A stretch of DNA of 64,000 nt from Halorubrum aquaticum (GCF_900113615.1 NZ_FOPZ01000019.1:1-64000), one strand, 5' to 3'. Positions 42,520 through 52,437 are shown, counted from the first letter of the stretch. Made by a program: numbers and translations. Notes: generated by a model from the letters alone, not told the origin.

Positions 42520-44364
42520 ATGCGGGTTCTCGGTATCGAAGGGACGGCGTGGTGTGCGAGCGCCGCCCTCCACGACGCCGAGACCGACTCGACCTTCATC
42601 GAATCCGATCCCTACGAACCCGATAGCGGCGGCATTCACCCGCGCGAGGCCGCGGAGCACATGTCCGAGGCGATTCCCGAAGTCGTCGGGACGGTGCTGG
42701 ACGCCGCCGAAGCGGAGTACGGCCCGGACGCGATAGACGCCGTCGCCTTCTCGCGAGGCCCCGGCCTCGGCCCGTGTCTCCGGACGGTCGGGACCGCCGC
42801 GCGCTCGCTCGCCGGAGCGCTCGACGTGCCGCTCGTGGGCGTCAACCACATGGTCGCACACCTCGAGATCGGCCGCCACGAGTCGGGATTCTCGAACCCG
42901 GTGTGTCTGAACGCCTCGGGCGCGAACGCCCACCTGCTCGGCTATCACGACGGGCGATATCGGGTCCTCGGCGAGACCATGGACGCCGGCGTCGGCAACG
43001 CGATCGACAAGTTCACGCGACACGTCGGGTGGAATCACCCCGGCGGGCCGAAGGTGGAGGCTGCCGCCGCGGAGGTCTCGGGAGCCGGCCGGGGATCCGA
43101 AGCCGCCGACCTGCTGGAGCTGCCGTACGTCGTCAAGGGGATGGACTTCTCGTTTTCGGGGATCAGCTCGGCCGCGAACGACGCGTACGACGACGGCGAG
43201 CCGCTCGAGAGGATCTGTTTTTCGCTTCAAGAGCACGTCTTCGCCATGCTCACGGAGGTCTCCGAGCGCGCGCTCTCGCTGACCGGGGCCGACGAACTCG
43301 TGTTGGGCGGCGGCGTGGGCCAGAACGACCGGCTCCGCGAGATGCTCGCGGAGATGTGTTCGGCCCGCGGCGCGTCGTTCCACGCGCCCGATCCGCGATA
43401 CCTCCGCGACAACGCCGGGATGATCGCGGTGCTCGGCGCGAGGATGGCGGCGGCGGGCGACACCCTCGAGATCCGCGAATCGCGGATCGACCCGAACTTC
43501 CGGCCGGACCAGGTGCCGGTGACGTGGCGGGACGAGGAGTCGTCCGTCGCTCGGGTCGGAAACGGAGGCGGGGGCGACCACGACCGGGAAAGCCACCACG
43601 ACCGCGAAGGCGATCGTGATCGCGCGAGAGACCGCGATCACCGAGGAGCCGAGGCGGTCGTCGACGTCGTCGATGCCGGTTCTACCGGCGATCTCATCGG
43701 AAAGACGGTCGAGGGTCCGATCGTTCGGAAGCGTCGGATCCTCAAGGAGTATCGGCATCCGGCGTTGGACCGTTCGATTCGGCGGGATCGGACGGTCGCC
43801 GAGGCCCGGTTGACGAGCGAGGCACGGCGGGCCGGCGTGCCGACGCCGCTCGTGTACGACGTCGACGTGCCGGAAGCGACGCTGACCCTCCAGTACGTCG
43901 GGGATCGCGACCTCGCGGCGATCCTCCATCGAGGCGGTGAGAGCAGTGAGAGCAGTGAGAGCGGCGGGAGCGACGGGAGTGACGAGGGCCGATCGGACCG
44001 GACGCTTCGGGCGGTCCGCTCCGTGGGTCGACACCTCGCACGGCTCCACCGTGCGGGATTCGTTCACGGCGACCCTACGACGCGAAACGTCAGGGTCGGG
44101 AGCGGGAGATCCGGCTCCGAAGGGGATCGGGGCGGCGATCCGGCCCCCGATCCGACGTACCTCATCGACTTCGGACTGGGGTATCACACCGGACACGTGG
44201 AGGACCACGCGATGGATCTCCACGTCTTCGAGGGGTCGGTGACCGCGACGGCGACGGACTCCGATCGGCTCGTCGACGCGTTCGAGGACGGATATCGGGA
44301 GGAGGGCGACGAGGTGGTCCTCGATCGGCTCCGCGAGGTGCGGCGTCGAGGGCGATATCGCTGA
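42520..44364 (+). CDS. Kae1-Bud32 fusion (t6A37 tRNA modification)
   Basis: A 614-residue fusion, as in many Euryarchaeota. Kae1 (about 1-325) has the ASKHA fold with NHMVAHLEIGRHES (metal His residues) and the late LVLGGGVGQNDRLREML segment. A charged Asp/His/Arg-rich linker (about 345-380) joins it to Bud32 (about 385-614), a small kinase/ATPase with Lys in IVRKRRILKEYRHP, catalytic GFVHGDPTTRNVRV and DFG in LIDFGLGYHTGH. In KEOPS it makes N6-threonylcarbamoyladenosine at position 37 of ANN-decoding tRNAs. A Ser/Gly-rich loop (ESSESSESGGSDGSDE) interrupts Bud32. Confidence 0.94.
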   Translation: MRVLGIEGTAWCASAALHDAETDSTFIESDPYEPDSGGIHPREAAEHMSEAIPEVVGTVLDAAEAEYGPDAIDAVAFSRGPGLGPCLRTVGTAARSLAGALDVPLVGVNHMVAHLEIGRHESGFSNPVCLNASGANAHLLGYHDGRYRVLGETMDAGVGNAIDKFTRHVGWNHPGGPKVEAAAAEVSGAGRGSEAADLLELPYVVKGMDFSFSGISSAANDAYDDGEPLERICFSLQEHVFAMLTEVSERALSLTGADELVLGGGVGQNDRLREMLAEMCSARGASFHAPDPRYLRDNAGMIAVLGARMAAAGDTLEIRESRIDPNFRPDQVPVTWRDEESSVARVGNGGGGDHDRESHHDREGDRDRARDRDHRGAEAVVDVVDAGSTGDLIGKTVEGPIVRKRRILKEYRHPALDRSIRRDRTVAEARLTSEARRAGVPTPLVYDVDVPEATLTLQYVGDRDLAAILHRGGESSESSESGGSDGSDEGRSDRTLRAVRSVGRHLARLHRAGFVHGDPTTRNVRVGSGRSGSEGDRGGDPAPDPTYLIDFGLGYHTGHVEDHAMDLHVFEGSVTATATDSDRLVDAFEDGYREEGDEVVLDRLREVRRRGRYR

Positions 44365-44412
44365 GTGGCCCCCGTCGACACGATTTTTATGCCCGGAGCG
44401 TGAGGTACGGGT

Positions 44413-44712
44413 ATGGGAGACAAACCGTCGTCGGGAGAGATACTCGGGATCCCGTACAACTTCGATCGACCGAGCCTCGGTCGGCTCCTCTCGTCGTACT
44501 GGCAGCCCGAAGAGGGAATGTTGGTCGAGAAGCCGTTCGGGATCGGCTACACGCTGAACCTCGCGAACTGGCGTTCCTGGGTCGTTCTCGCGGTCGCCGG
44601 CGGACTCTACTGGCAACAGAAGGGTTCGGAGGCGTCCACGGCCGGATCGACATCGAGTGAATCCGAGAGCGACGACGCTGGCCCGGTCGAAGTGATCGTC
44701 GACGACGACTGA
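44413..44712 (+). CDS. DUF5808-family small protein
   Basis: A 99-residue protein beginning MGDKPSSGEILGIPYNFDRPS, then YWQPEEGMLVEKPFGIGYTLNLANWRSW and one membrane helix (VVLAVAGGLYWQQ), ending in a Ser/Glu/Asp tail. It matches my memory of the DUF5808 family; function unknown. A TATA-like ATTTTTATG lies about 26 nt before the ATG, consistent with leaderless expression. 44713-44918 shows no further gene. Confidence 0.8.
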   Translation: MGDKPSSGEILGIPYNFDRPSLGRLLSSYWQPEEGMLVEKPFGIGYTLNLANWRSWVVLAVAGGLYWQQKGSEASTAGSTSSESESDDAGPVEVIVDDD

Positions 44713-44918
44713 GACCCGTCGGAACTCGTGATCAGAGACTGACCTCGTGACCGGAGCGTCAGTCTCCGGTCGAGTTTTCGCCGTGGCTGATTCGACGTCA
44801 TCACGTTCGTTTCGAGTGCGGTCGAACGACAGTTGTTTCCAGTCACGGTCGAGCGACGGGTCGGCGGCCCGTCGGCCGCCGACCCGGAAACTTATGACTG
44901 GAAGCCGCCAAAGCCGGC

Positions 44919-45905
44919 ATGATGGACCCCGAAGATCGGCCGGCGTCGAGCGGGGACGACCCGACCGTCGACGGTCCGGCCGGTGACGGATCGGATACCG
45001 ACGATCCGTTCGATGGTGACCTCGATGTCGATCCGGACGGCGACGATCCGGTCGGTGGCGACCCGGATGTCGACGATCCGGCCGACGCCATGCCGATCGG
45101 AGAGAGCGGGAGCGGTGAGGAGGATCCGGGACTACTCTACCGATTCCGTCACGACATGAATGGGCCGCTCATGTGGCTCCGTGAGATGCTCTCCAGCGTC
45201 GCGGTCGTGCTGTTGATCGGGTTGATCCTGTTCGCCGTCAGCGGGGTGTGGCCGCCGATGGTCGCGGTCGAATCGCCGAGCATGGAGCCCAACATGAACA
45301 CCGGGGATCTCGTGTTCGTCACCGAACCCGGACGACTCGCGCCCGACGTCTCCGACAACGATATCGGCGTCGTGACCCACGAGGCGGGCGAGGAGAACGG
45401 GTACCGAACGTTCGGCGACCACGGATCGGTCGTGATCTATCAACCGCCCGGACGACAGGCGTCGCCGATCATCCACCGGGCGATGTTTCACGTCGAGGAG
45501 GGCGAGAACTGGTACGACCGGGCCGATGACCGGTACCACAACGCCGACGGCTGTGCGGAGCTCCGGAACTGTCCCGCGCCACACGCCGGGTTCGTCACGC
45601 TCGGCGACAACAACCAGCAGTACGACCAGGCCAACGGCCTCGCCGAGCCAGTCGCCGCCGAGTGGGTGACCGGCGTCGCCAGGATCCGGGTGCCGTACCT
45701 CGGCTACGTCCGGCTGATCACGACCGGACAGGCGGAGGTGAGCGACGTGCTCGGGACCGTCGTCGTGTCGTCGGCGATCGGATCCGGGGGCAAACTCGAG
45801 AGTAGATCCGGGGTCGACGAGGGTCGAACGCCGGGCGTGGAGAGTCGAACGCCGAGTGTGGAGGGTCGAACGCCGGGCGTGACGTCGGCGACTCGCGCCA
45901 CGTAG
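44919..45905 (+). CDS. Signal peptidase I (archaeal S26B type)
   Basis: A 328-residue membrane protease that removes Sec signal peptides. After an acidic cytosolic N-terminus of about 80 residues comes a helix (SSVAVVLLIGLILFAV), the catalytic Ser in VESPSMEPNM, the archaeal/eukaryotic His in SPIIHRAMF (in place of the bacterial Lys) and the Asp in GFVTLGDNNQQYD. The C-terminal 40 residues carry a repeated RTPGVE/RTPSVE motif. The second ATG, 44922, is an equally possible start. Convergent with orc1, 40 nt away. Confidence 0.9.
   Translation: MMDPEDRPASSGDDPTVDGPAGDGSDTDDPFDGDLDVDPDGDDPVGGDPDVDDPADAMPIGESGSGEEDPGLLYRFRHDMNGPLMWLREMLSSVAVVLLIGLILFAVSGVWPPMVAVESPSMEPNMNTGDLVFVTEPGRLAPDVSDNDIGVVTHEAGEENGYRTFGDHGSVVIYQPPGRQASPIIHRAMFHVEEGENWYDRADDRYHNADGCAELRNCPAPHAGFVTLGDNNQQYDQANGLAEPVAAEWVTGVARIRVPYLGYVRLITTGQAEVSDVLGTVVVSSAIGSGGKLESRSGVDEGRTPGVESRTPSVEGRTPGVTSATRAT
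45819..45881. repeat. Three 21-bp coding repeats in signal peptidase gene
   Basis: Units of GAGGGTCGAACGCCGGGCGT plus G at 45819, 45840 and 45861, the middle one with a few changes. They encode EGRTPGV-type heptapeptides at the C-terminus of the signal peptidase. Confidence 0.9.
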
Positions 45906-45945
45906 GCCGCGGGTGGAGAGTTAGGCCGCGGGGAGATCGACGGTC

Positions 45946-47694
45946 TCAGTTGTCGAAGCGGGCCTGGACGAACGGCTGTGCGTTCTCGATGTCGCCGAGC
46001 CGCGAGTCGGACAGGAGGACCGCCTCGGTCTCCTCGACGGGCACGGAGAGTCCCATCTCCTTGGTCCGACCGTAGCGTCCCTTCGAGACGACGACCGCGT
46101 TGACGATCCCCAGCATGTCGAGTTCGCTGATGAGGTCGGTGACGCGGCGCTGGGTGAGCACGTCGGCGTCGATCTCCTCACAGAGCCGCTTGTAGATGTT
46201 GAACACCTCGCCGGTGTTGATGTTGTGGACGCCGTTCTTCTCGAGGAGGATCACGGCGAACAGGACGATCTTGCTCTGTGTCGGGAGCGTTCGGACTACC
46301 TCGACGACGCGGTCGAGCTCGATCTTGTCCTGGGCCTGTCGAACGTGCTTCTCCGCGACGATCTCGGCTTGCGAACGCTCGGCGAGCTCGCCCGCGGTCC
46401 GGAGGAGGTCGAGCGCGCGACGCGCGTCCCCGTGTTCCTGGGCGGCGAAGGCCGCACACAGCGGGATCACGTCGTCGGTGAGCGCGTCGACCTTGAACGC
46501 GATGTCGGCGCGGTGCTGGAGGATGTCCCGGAGCTGGTTGGCGTCGTACGGCGGGAAGACGATCTCCTCCTCGCCGAGGCTGGATTTGACCCGCGGGTCG
46601 AGGAAGTCGGTGAACTTCAGGTCGTTCGAGATCCCCATGATCGAGATACGGGAGTTGTCGAGCTCGGAGTTCATCCGCGAGAGGTTATACAGGGTGTCGT
46701 CGCCGGACTTCTCGACGAGCTTGTCGATCTCGTCGAGCATGATGACGACCACGCGCTCGTGGTAGTCGACCGCGTCGAAGAAGGTCGTGTACACGCGGTC
46801 GGTCGGCCATCCGGTCATCGGGACCTCCTCCATCTCCTCGGCGTCCTCCCGTAAGCGGTCGATCCGGGCTCGGATCGATTCCCGGCTGGAGAACTCGGTC
46901 GATTCGAGTGCGGTCGGGTCGTCGGCGGCGGCCTCCTCGAGTTCGCGGTACCGTTCGAGGCGATCGGAGATTATCCGCTGGTTCTTCTCGATGAAGGTGT
47001 TCGCGAGCTGTGCGAGCACCCGGTACTGGGTGTCCGTCACCTCGCAGTTGATGTACTCGACCTCGCAGGGAACGTCGTACTTCTGGGAGGTGGACTCGAG
47101 TTCCTGAGAGACGAACTTCGCGGAGGCGGTCTTTCCGGTTCCCGTCTTCCCGTAGATGAGGATGTTGGAGGGGGTCTCCCCGCGGAGCGCGGAGACGAGG
47201 ATCGTCGCCATTCGGTTGATCTGATCGTTGCGGTGAGGGAGTTCGTGTGGGGTATACGAGGGACGGAGGACCTCCTTGTTCTCGAAGATCGGCTCGCCGG
47301 AGAGGAGGTCGTCGAAGAGTCCCTGGTTGTCGTCATCGTCGTCGAGGACGACGCCGTCCAGGTCGACGTCGGTGGACGACCGATCGCGGCTTCCGGCGTC
47401 GAAATCGCCGTCTCGGTCGGGCTCGTTCGAGGCGATTTCGCCGAGATCCTCGTCGGAATTTCGAACGGAGGAGAGCGCGTCTGTGGCCGTGTCGCTTGGA
47501 GGAGGGTCCGAATCGGCGTCGTCGGTACCGGAATCAGCGTTATCGGTACCGGAATCGCCGTCGTCGGTGTCTCGTTTTCCGGTCCCGTGTTCGTCACCGG
47601 TCTCGTGTCCGTCACCGACGTCGTGTCCATCGGCTCCTGGTCCCTCCCCCTTCTCCGGATCGCTCGTGTGCGACGTGTGTTCCTCGTTGTCCAT
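45946..47694 (-). CDS. orc1: Orc1/Cdc6 replication initiator
   Basis: A 582-residue initiator. The first 140 residues are a disordered Asp/Glu/Gly-rich extension with repeats. The AAA+ domain follows: Walker A IYGKTGTGKTASAKFV (about 190), Walker B VVIMLDEIDKLVEK, sensor 1 SIMGISNDL, and an Arg finger/sensor 2 region near DARRALDLLRTAGELAERSQ. The C-terminal winged helix (about 490-582) ends NAQPFVQARFDN. Its place beside oap genes and origin boxes identifies it as the main-origin Orc1. An origin box lies 2 nt upstream of its start, so it may repress itself. The canonical haloarchaeal length here is about 400-570 residues. Confidence 0.95.
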   Translation of the reverse strand: MDNEEHTSHTSDPEKGEGPGADGHDVGDGHETGDEHGTGKRDTDDGDSGTDNADSGTDDADSDPPPSDTATDALSSVRNSDEDLGEIASNEPDRDGDFDAGSRDRSSTDVDLDGVVLDDDDDNQGLFDDLLSGEPIFENKEVLRPSYTPHELPHRNDQINRMATILVSALRGETPSNILIYGKTGTGKTASAKFVSQELESTSQKYDVPCEVEYINCEVTDTQYRVLAQLANTFIEKNQRIISDRLERYRELEEAAADDPTALESTEFSSRESIRARIDRLREDAEEMEEVPMTGWPTDRVYTTFFDAVDYHERVVVIMLDEIDKLVEKSGDDTLYNLSRMNSELDNSRISIMGISNDLKFTDFLDPRVKSSLGEEEIVFPPYDANQLRDILQHRADIAFKVDALTDDVIPLCAAFAAQEHGDARRALDLLRTAGELAERSQAEIVAEKHVRQAQDKIELDRVVEVVRTLPTQSKIVLFAVILLEKNGVHNINTGEVFNIYKRLCEEIDADVLTQRRVTDLISELDMLGIVNAVVVSKGRYGRTKEMGLSVPVEETEAVLLSDSRLGDIENAQPFVQARFDN

Positions 47695-47696
47695 TT

Positions 47697-47720
47697 GTAC
47701 CCCTATGTTTCAGGTGGAGA
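47697..47720 (-). other. Origin recognition box 1
   Basis: On the minus strand TCCACCTGAAACATAGGGGT follows TC and precedes AC. It deviates from the other boxes in having T for A before the G-tract, and the G-tract is short. It lies immediately upstream of the orc1 start, so it probably serves autoregulation rather than initiation. Confidence 0.8.
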
Positions 47721-48110
47721 CAGCACCCGCACGAGTAGAGAGATGCCGGATACGTCCGAAACGGCCCGATCAGGGGACGTCTCGACGTGCGAGTGTGTCC
47801 AATTGATGCAGTCGAACCAGATGAAGACGTGCTACAAAAGTGTTCCTCTCCGAACTAGACCTCGACGGGAACTGTTCGATGTTCGTGCGGAAAGGATCCC
47901 GGATCGCTCCTGTCTCGGTAGCGTTCGTTTTTCTCGATCATTGACGTTCCCGTCGGCGTTCAGTTGCTGAACGATCGGTATTCAGTCGGTGTTCGATCGA
48001 TGGCTCGGTCGGCAGTCGGTCGATGAGAAGGTTCGAACGGGAATCGGATGACTTCGAGTGGAACGGGACGGGGTCGACCGTAAGACGGTGGTGGCTGTAG
48101 ACCCTTACTC

Positions 48111-48146
48111 ACACCCCCCCACCCCTTTGTTTCGGGTGGAACCGGG
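48111..48146 (-). other. Origin recognition box 2 with G-tract
   Basis: On the minus strand TTCCACCCGAAACAAAGGGG continues into TGGGGGGGTGT. The long G-tract after GGGGT is typical of strong haloarchaeal boxes. It points away from the AT-rich stretch in the sense opposite to box 3. Confidence 0.88.
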
Positions 48147-48169
48147 AATCGGAGTGGGGGTGGTGAGAG

Positions 48170-48265
48170 GTGGCATTTATGATGGGTGGTTTTATCACAT
48201 ATAACGTACAACAGGACCCTCGACAATCCTCCATTCCTATTTTCAGAATATAGGTTGTTTGATTA
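48170..48265. other. AT-rich duplex-unwinding element
   Basis: About 96 bp, markedly AT-rich for this genome (GGTTTTATCACATATAAC, CCTATTTTCAGAATATAGG, GTTTGATTAAGTG). It lies between origin boxes 2 and 3. CCTATTTTCAGAATATAGG is itself an imperfect inverted repeat. Assigned as the unwinding element from its position and composition. Confidence 0.8.
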
Positions 48266-48332
48266 AGTGTGTTCTACCCGAGTAGATGCCGACCGACCAC
48301 TGATTCCCACACAACCCATCCCGAGTCTCCCC

Positions 48333-48361
48333 GTCTCCACTCGAAACGAAGGGGTGGGGGG
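48333..48361 (+). other. Origin recognition box 3 with G-tract
   Basis: CTCCACTCGAAACGAAGGGG followed by TGGGGGG on the plus strand. It faces box 2 across the AT-rich stretch. The pair gives the inverted-box geometry expected for two Orc1 molecules melting the DNA between them. Confidence 0.88.
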
Positions 48362-48629
48362 CCAACCGTCTCGGGACGAACCGTGTTGATGTCCACCTCG
48401 ATGACATCCTCCATGAGGAACGTCATCATGGTAACTCGAACCGTGATAAGTCCCGTTCATCTCGTCAGTGTTCTTCCCTCCTGATCGTCTTCTTTAGTCG
48501 AGTTGACCCGTCTGACGCAGTTGTTAAGTGAAAGGGGCGTGGATTCCACGTCATACCCGCACGCGCCTGGAAACACACGATGCGACGCACGGGCCGTCTG
48601 GGAAAGCACCACACTAAGTGGAGGTCAGG

Positions 48630-49271
48630 ATGGGACTGTTAACGAATCTCAGAGACAGCATATCGCGGGTCACGGACGGGCTGTTCGCGGCCGACGAGCC
48701 CAAGCGGATCGGGATCTACGGACCGCCGAACGCCGGGAAAACGACCCTCGCGAACCGTATCGCACGTGACTGGACCGGCGACGCCGTCGGGCCCGAGAGC
48801 CACATTCCACACGAAACGAGGCGGGCTCGCCGGAAGGAGAACGTCGAGATCGAACGGAACGGCCGGAAGGTCACCATCGACATCGTCGACACGCCGGGGG
48901 TGACGACGAAGGTCGACTACAAGGAGTTCCTCGATCACGACATGGACAAGGAGGACGCGGTTCGCCGGTCTCGGGAGGCGACCGAGGGCGTCGCGGAAGC
49001 CATGCACTGGCTCCGTGAGGACGTCGACGGCGTCATCTACGTGCTCGATTCCACGACGGACCCGTTCACGCAGGTGAACACGATGCTCATCGGGATCATC
49101 GAGTCGCAGGACCTCCCGGCGCTCATCCTCGCGAACAAGACGGACCTCCCCGAGTCGGACGTCCAACAGATCGCCAACGCGTTCCCCCAACACGAGACGA
49201 TACCCCTCTCGGCTTTGGAAGGTGAGAACATGGACGAAGTGTACACGAAGATCGCGGAGTACTTCGGATAA
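48630..49271 (+). CDS. oapA: Origin-associated Era-like GTPase OapA
   Basis: A 213-residue GTPase. G1 is GPPNAGKTTLANR (about 32-44), G3 DTPGV, G4 NKTD. It lacks the KH domain of true Era. It is the first of three genes conserved beside the haloarchaeal oriC1; the family is named for that association and its biochemistry is unclear. The ATG at 48630 is preferred to the in-frame GTG at 48618 because GGAGGTC (about 48620) forms a close Shine-Dalgarno sequence. TAATG overlap with oapB. Confidence 0.88.
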   Translation: MGLLTNLRDSISRVTDGLFAADEPKRIGIYGPPNAGKTTLANRIARDWTGDAVGPESHIPHETRRARRKENVEIERNGRKVTIDIVDTPGVTTKVDYKEFLDHDMDKEDAVRRSREATEGVAEAMHWLREDVDGVIYVLDSTTDPFTQVNTMLIGIIESQDLPALILANKTDLPESDVQQIANAFPQHETIPLSALEGENMDEVYTKIAEYFG

Positions 49272-49678
49272 TGCCGGGTGCTACCCCAGACGTCGACGGG
49301 AACGACGACCCGGTCGACGACGGCGTCCGCATCGACATGATAAGCGGAGCTCGGATGGAGGGGCTCACGAGCATGGAGAAGATCCGACTCATCCTCGATG
49401 GAGTCCGCGACGGCAACATCGTCATCTTGGAGGAGGGGCTCTCGCCCGACGAGGAATCCAAACTCATCGAGGTGACGATGACGGAGATCAGCCCGGACGA
49501 CTTCACCGGGATCGAGATCGAAACGTACCCGAAACCGGAGTCGGGAAACCAGAGCTTCCTCGATAAGCTGATGGGACGCGAGTCCACACAGAAACTCACC
49601 GTCATCGGCCCGGCCAACCGGATCGAGACCCTCCACAAGGACGAGAACCTCATTAGCACCCTCGTCTCCAGGAAATAA
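49271..49678 (+). CDS. oapB: Origin-associated protein OapB (DUF2073)
   Basis: A 135-residue protein. The first 20 residues are acidic and variable; from about 21 the DUF2073 core MISGARMEGLTSMEKIRLILDGVRDGNIVILEEGLSPDEESKLIEVTMTEI is evident. No enzyme motif. Its start overlaps the oapA stop and its stop overlaps the oapC start (both TAATG), so the three proteins are made in fixed ratio, suggesting a complex (inference). Confidence 0.88.
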   Translation: MPGATPDVDGNDDPVDDGVRIDMISGARMEGLTSMEKIRLILDGVRDGNIVILEEGLSPDEESKLIEVTMTEISPDDFTGIEIETYPKPESGNQSFLDKLMGRESTQKLTVIGPANRIETLHKDENLISTLVSRK

Positions 49679-50406
49679 TGCCCCACCAGTGTATCGAGTG
49701 TGGTCGGACGTTCCCCGACGGCTCGAAGGAGATGCTCTCCGGCTGCCCCGACTGTGGAGGCAACAAGTTCCAGTTCAAACCCAGCGGTGCGTCGGACCCC
49801 TCGAACTCCGCTTCGTCGGCCGACCCCGAGCCGACCGCGGGTTCCGAACCAGCCCCCGATTTCGACTCGAGCTCGGAAGCCCGCTCCGAAACCGCTCCGG
49901 CGGGCTCGGCTGGTCCAACCGATTCGACTGACCCAGCCGGTTCGACTGACCCAGCCGGTTCGACTGACCCGGCCGACCAGTCGGATCCCGATCCCGCCGA
50001 TCGACCCTCCGAACGGACGGTCTCATCGGATACGATGGAGTCGGATACGACGGACCCGGTCGAGGGAGACGCCGAGCGGATCGACGACGAGGGTGCCGAG
50101 GACACCGCACAGGCGAGCGCCCGATCCGACGTCGTCACGCCGGACGAGCTCGACCGTGCGGCTCGGGAGACCGGATCGACGGGAGTGGACTCCGAATCGG
50201 TCGAACCGCCGGCCTCACAGCCGGGCGTCGACGAACTCCGCGACGAGCTCAACGAGCAGTTCGAGAGCATTCGGATCGTCAGTCCCGGACAGTACGAGCT
50301 CAACCTCATGGAGCTGTACGACCGCCAGGAGTACATCATCTCGCTACAGGAGGACGGCCGATACGTCATCGAAATGCCCGACGCCTGGGGAGTCACGGAC
50401 GAGTAG
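49678..50406 (+). CDS. oapC: Origin-associated zinc-ribbon protein OapC
   Basis: A 242-residue protein. The N-terminal zinc ribbon has CIECG and CPDCG (two CxxC pairs, about 4-26). A long low-complexity linker (about 38-170) includes the repeated hexapeptide STDPAG, encoded by three 18-bp repeats at 49923-49976. A C-terminal domain (about 180-242, VDELRDELNEQFESIRIVSPGQYELNLMELYDRQEYIISLQEDGRY) is the conserved OapC part. A nucleic-acid-binding role is likely. 50407-50631 holds only the argS promoter. Confidence 0.86.
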   Translation: MPHQCIECGRTFPDGSKEMLSGCPDCGGNKFQFKPSGASDPSNSASSADPEPTAGSEPAPDFDSSSEARSETAPAGSAGPTDSTDPAGSTDPAGSTDPADQSDPDPADRPSERTVSSDTMESDTTDPVEGDAERIDDEGAEDTAQASARSDVVTPDELDRAARETGSTGVDSESVEPPASQPGVDELRDELNEQFESIRIVSPGQYELNLMELYDRQEYIISLQEDGRYVIEMPDAWGVTDE

Positions 50407-50631
50407 CCGGAGGCGATCGGATCACCGGCCGTGAGGATCCGATTCATGGAACGAGTGGTCGGTAAACTACCCCATCCCAGTTCGGCTAGCAGTCGAAATC
50501 CGTCGAATTCCTCGAGGTCGATACCGAGCGAGCCCGTCGTGGATCGTGGTCCTTCCGGACCGGCTTCGAAGGGATAGTCGTCCTGAAGCGGCTTCGGAAG
50601 GGCCTTTTAGCCCGCCCGCCGAACGCCGAGT

Positions 50632-52413
50632 ATGTTCAGGCAGCTCCGGTCGGAAGTCGAGACCGCGCTTTTCGACGCGCTCGAGTCCCTCGATCTCCCG
50701 ACCGACGACCTCGGCATCGAACGCCCGCCCGACGAGATGGACGCAACGCTCGCCTCCAGCGTCGCCTTCCGGCTCGCGGGCGAGGTCGGCGACGCGCCGC
50801 CGAACGTCGCGAGCGACGTGGCCGAGGCGGTCGACGTCGAGCCCCACGAGTACCTCGTCTCCGTCGATACCGCCGGCCCGTACGTCAACTTCCACGCCGG
50901 CGAGCGTTACCTCGCCGATACCCTCGCGGCCGCGGCCGGAAACGAGACGTACGGGACCCTCCCGGACCGCGACGCGACGGTCGTCGTCGAGCACACGAGC
51001 GCGAACCCGACCGGCCCGGTCCACGTCGGGCGCGCCCGGAACCCCATCGTCGGCGACGCGGTCGCGAACGTCCTCGAGTACGCCGGCTACGACGTGGACC
51101 GCCACTACTACGTGAACGACGCGGGCCGCCAGATGGCGGTGTTCACGTGGGCATACGAGACGTTCGACGAGTCGGACCTCGAGGGTGAGCCCGCACGCGA
51201 CCGGATCGAGTACGACCTCGTGCGCTACTACCGCCGGGGGAACGCCTACCTCGAGGAGGCCGATCCCGACGAGGTCGAGGCCGCGGAAGCGGAGATATCG
51301 GGCATCCTCCAGGGGTTGGAGGAGGGCGACGAGGAGACCTACGAGCGGGTCGGCGAGGTCGTGGATGCCGTCCTCGGCGGGATGAAGGCGTGTCTCGCCC
51401 GGCTGCCCGCGGAGTTCGACGAGTTCGTCAAGGAGACGCGGTTCATGCGCGACGGCTCGACGGACGACCTCGCGGCGCGGCTCAAGGAGAGCGAACACGC
51501 GGTCTACGACGAGGACGCCTGGCAGCTCGAGCTCGACGAGTGGGGGATCGACAAGAACCTCGTCTTCCTCCGGTCGGACGGCACGAGCCTCTACACCACC
51601 CGCGATCTGGCCCACCACGAGTGGAAGTTCGCGAACTACGACCGCGCGGTGACGGTGCTCGGCGAGGACCACAAGCTGCAGGCCGACCAGCTCGGCGCGG
51701 CCCTCGAACTGCTCGGCAACGACACCGACGTGCTCGGCCACGTCATCTACTCGTACGTCAACCTCCCGGACGGAAAGATGTCCACCCGCGAGGGGACCGG
51801 CGTCATGCTCGACGACCTGCTCGACGAGGCGATCGACCGCGCCCGCGAGGCCGTCGAGAGCCGGATGGACGACCGGATCCGTGACGACGACCTGACCGAG
51901 GCGGACGTCGAGCGGATCGCCCACCAGGTCGGGATCGGCGCGGTGCGGTACGACATCGTCTCGAAACAGCCGGCGAAGGCGATCACCTTCGAGTGGGAGG
52001 AGGCGCTCGACTTCGAGGCGCAGTCGGCCCCGTTCGTCCAGTACGTCCACGCGCGGTGTTGCGGGATCCTCGACGAGGCCGCCGCCGAGGGCGTTCCCGT
52101 CCCGGAATCGGGCGAACCGATCGACGTCGACGTCGGCGTCCTCGAGACCGACGAGGCCGAGGCTCTCCTGCGAGAGGTCGCGCGGTTCCCGGCCGTCATC
52201 GAGTCGGCCGCGGACGACCTGGAGCCGCACACGATCGCGACGTTCACCCGCGAGTTCGCCGACGCGTACAACGCCTTCTACCGCGAGTGCCCCGTGTTGA
52301 CCGCGGAGACCGACGAGCTTCGGGACGCCCGGCTCGCGGTGGTCGCGGCCGCGCGCTACACGATGGCGAACGCGCTCGACGCGCTCGGCGTGGACGCGCC
52401 CGAGTCGATGTAG
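50632..52413 (+). CDS. argS: Arginyl-tRNA synthetase
   Basis: A 593-residue class I synthetase that charges tRNA-Arg. The N-terminal Add-1 domain is followed by the HIGH-type motif in [20 protein letters not shown], the KMSKS-like loop in [12 protein letters not shown] (a common archaeal variant) and the C-terminal anticodon-binding DALR domain ending [24 protein letters not shown]-like CTTTTAGCC lies about 28 nt upstream of the ATG, suggesting a leaderless mRNA. Confidence 0.96.
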   Translation: MFRQLRSEVETALFDALESLDLPTDDLGIERPPDEMDATLASSVAFRLAGEVGDAPPNVASDVAEAVDVEPHEYLVSVDTAGPYVNFHAGERYLADTLAAAAGNETYGTLPDRDATVVVEHTSANPTGPVHVGRARNPIVGDAVANVLEYAGYDVDRHYYVNDAGRQMAVFTWAYETFDESDLEGEPARDRIEYDLVRYYRRGNAYLEEADPDEVEAAEAEISGILQGLEEGDEETYERVGEVVDAVLGGMKACLARLPAEFDEFVKETRFMRDGSTDDLAARLKESEHAVYDEDAWQLELDEWGIDKNLVFLRSDGTSLYTTRDLAHHEWKFANYDRAVTVLGEDHKLQADQLGAALELLGNDTDVLGHVIYSYVNLPDGKMSTREGTGVMLDDLLDEAIDRAREAVESRMDDRIRDDDLTEADVERIAHQVGIGAVRYDIVSKQPAKAITFEWEEALDFEAQSAPFVQYVHARCCGILDEAAAEGVPVPESGEPIDVDVGVLETDEAEALLREVARFPAVIESAADDLEPHTIATFTREFADAYNAFYRECPVLTAETDELRDARLAVVAAARYTMANALDALGVDAPESM

Positions 52414-52437
52414 GATCCGAGGATCCGACGTACCTCG

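Larger units (their letters stand above)
47695..48629. other. Replication origin, oriC1 type
   Basis: A 935-bp gene-free region between divergent orc1 and oapA. It contains three boxes with the TCCANNYGAAACNAAGGGGT pattern (one at 47697-47720, two facing each other at about 48111-48145 and 48333-48361) and an AT-rich stretch between the facing pair. This is the classic haloarchaeal arrangement in which Orc1 binds oppositely oriented boxes flanking the unwinding element. The gene context (orc1 plus oapABC) supports it. The GC content is clearly lower than in the flanks. Confidence 0.93.

Noticed and set aside
48269-48484. A 71-codon ORF in the origin region
   Set aside because: It spans an origin box and the frame shows no conserved protein; the region is regulatory.
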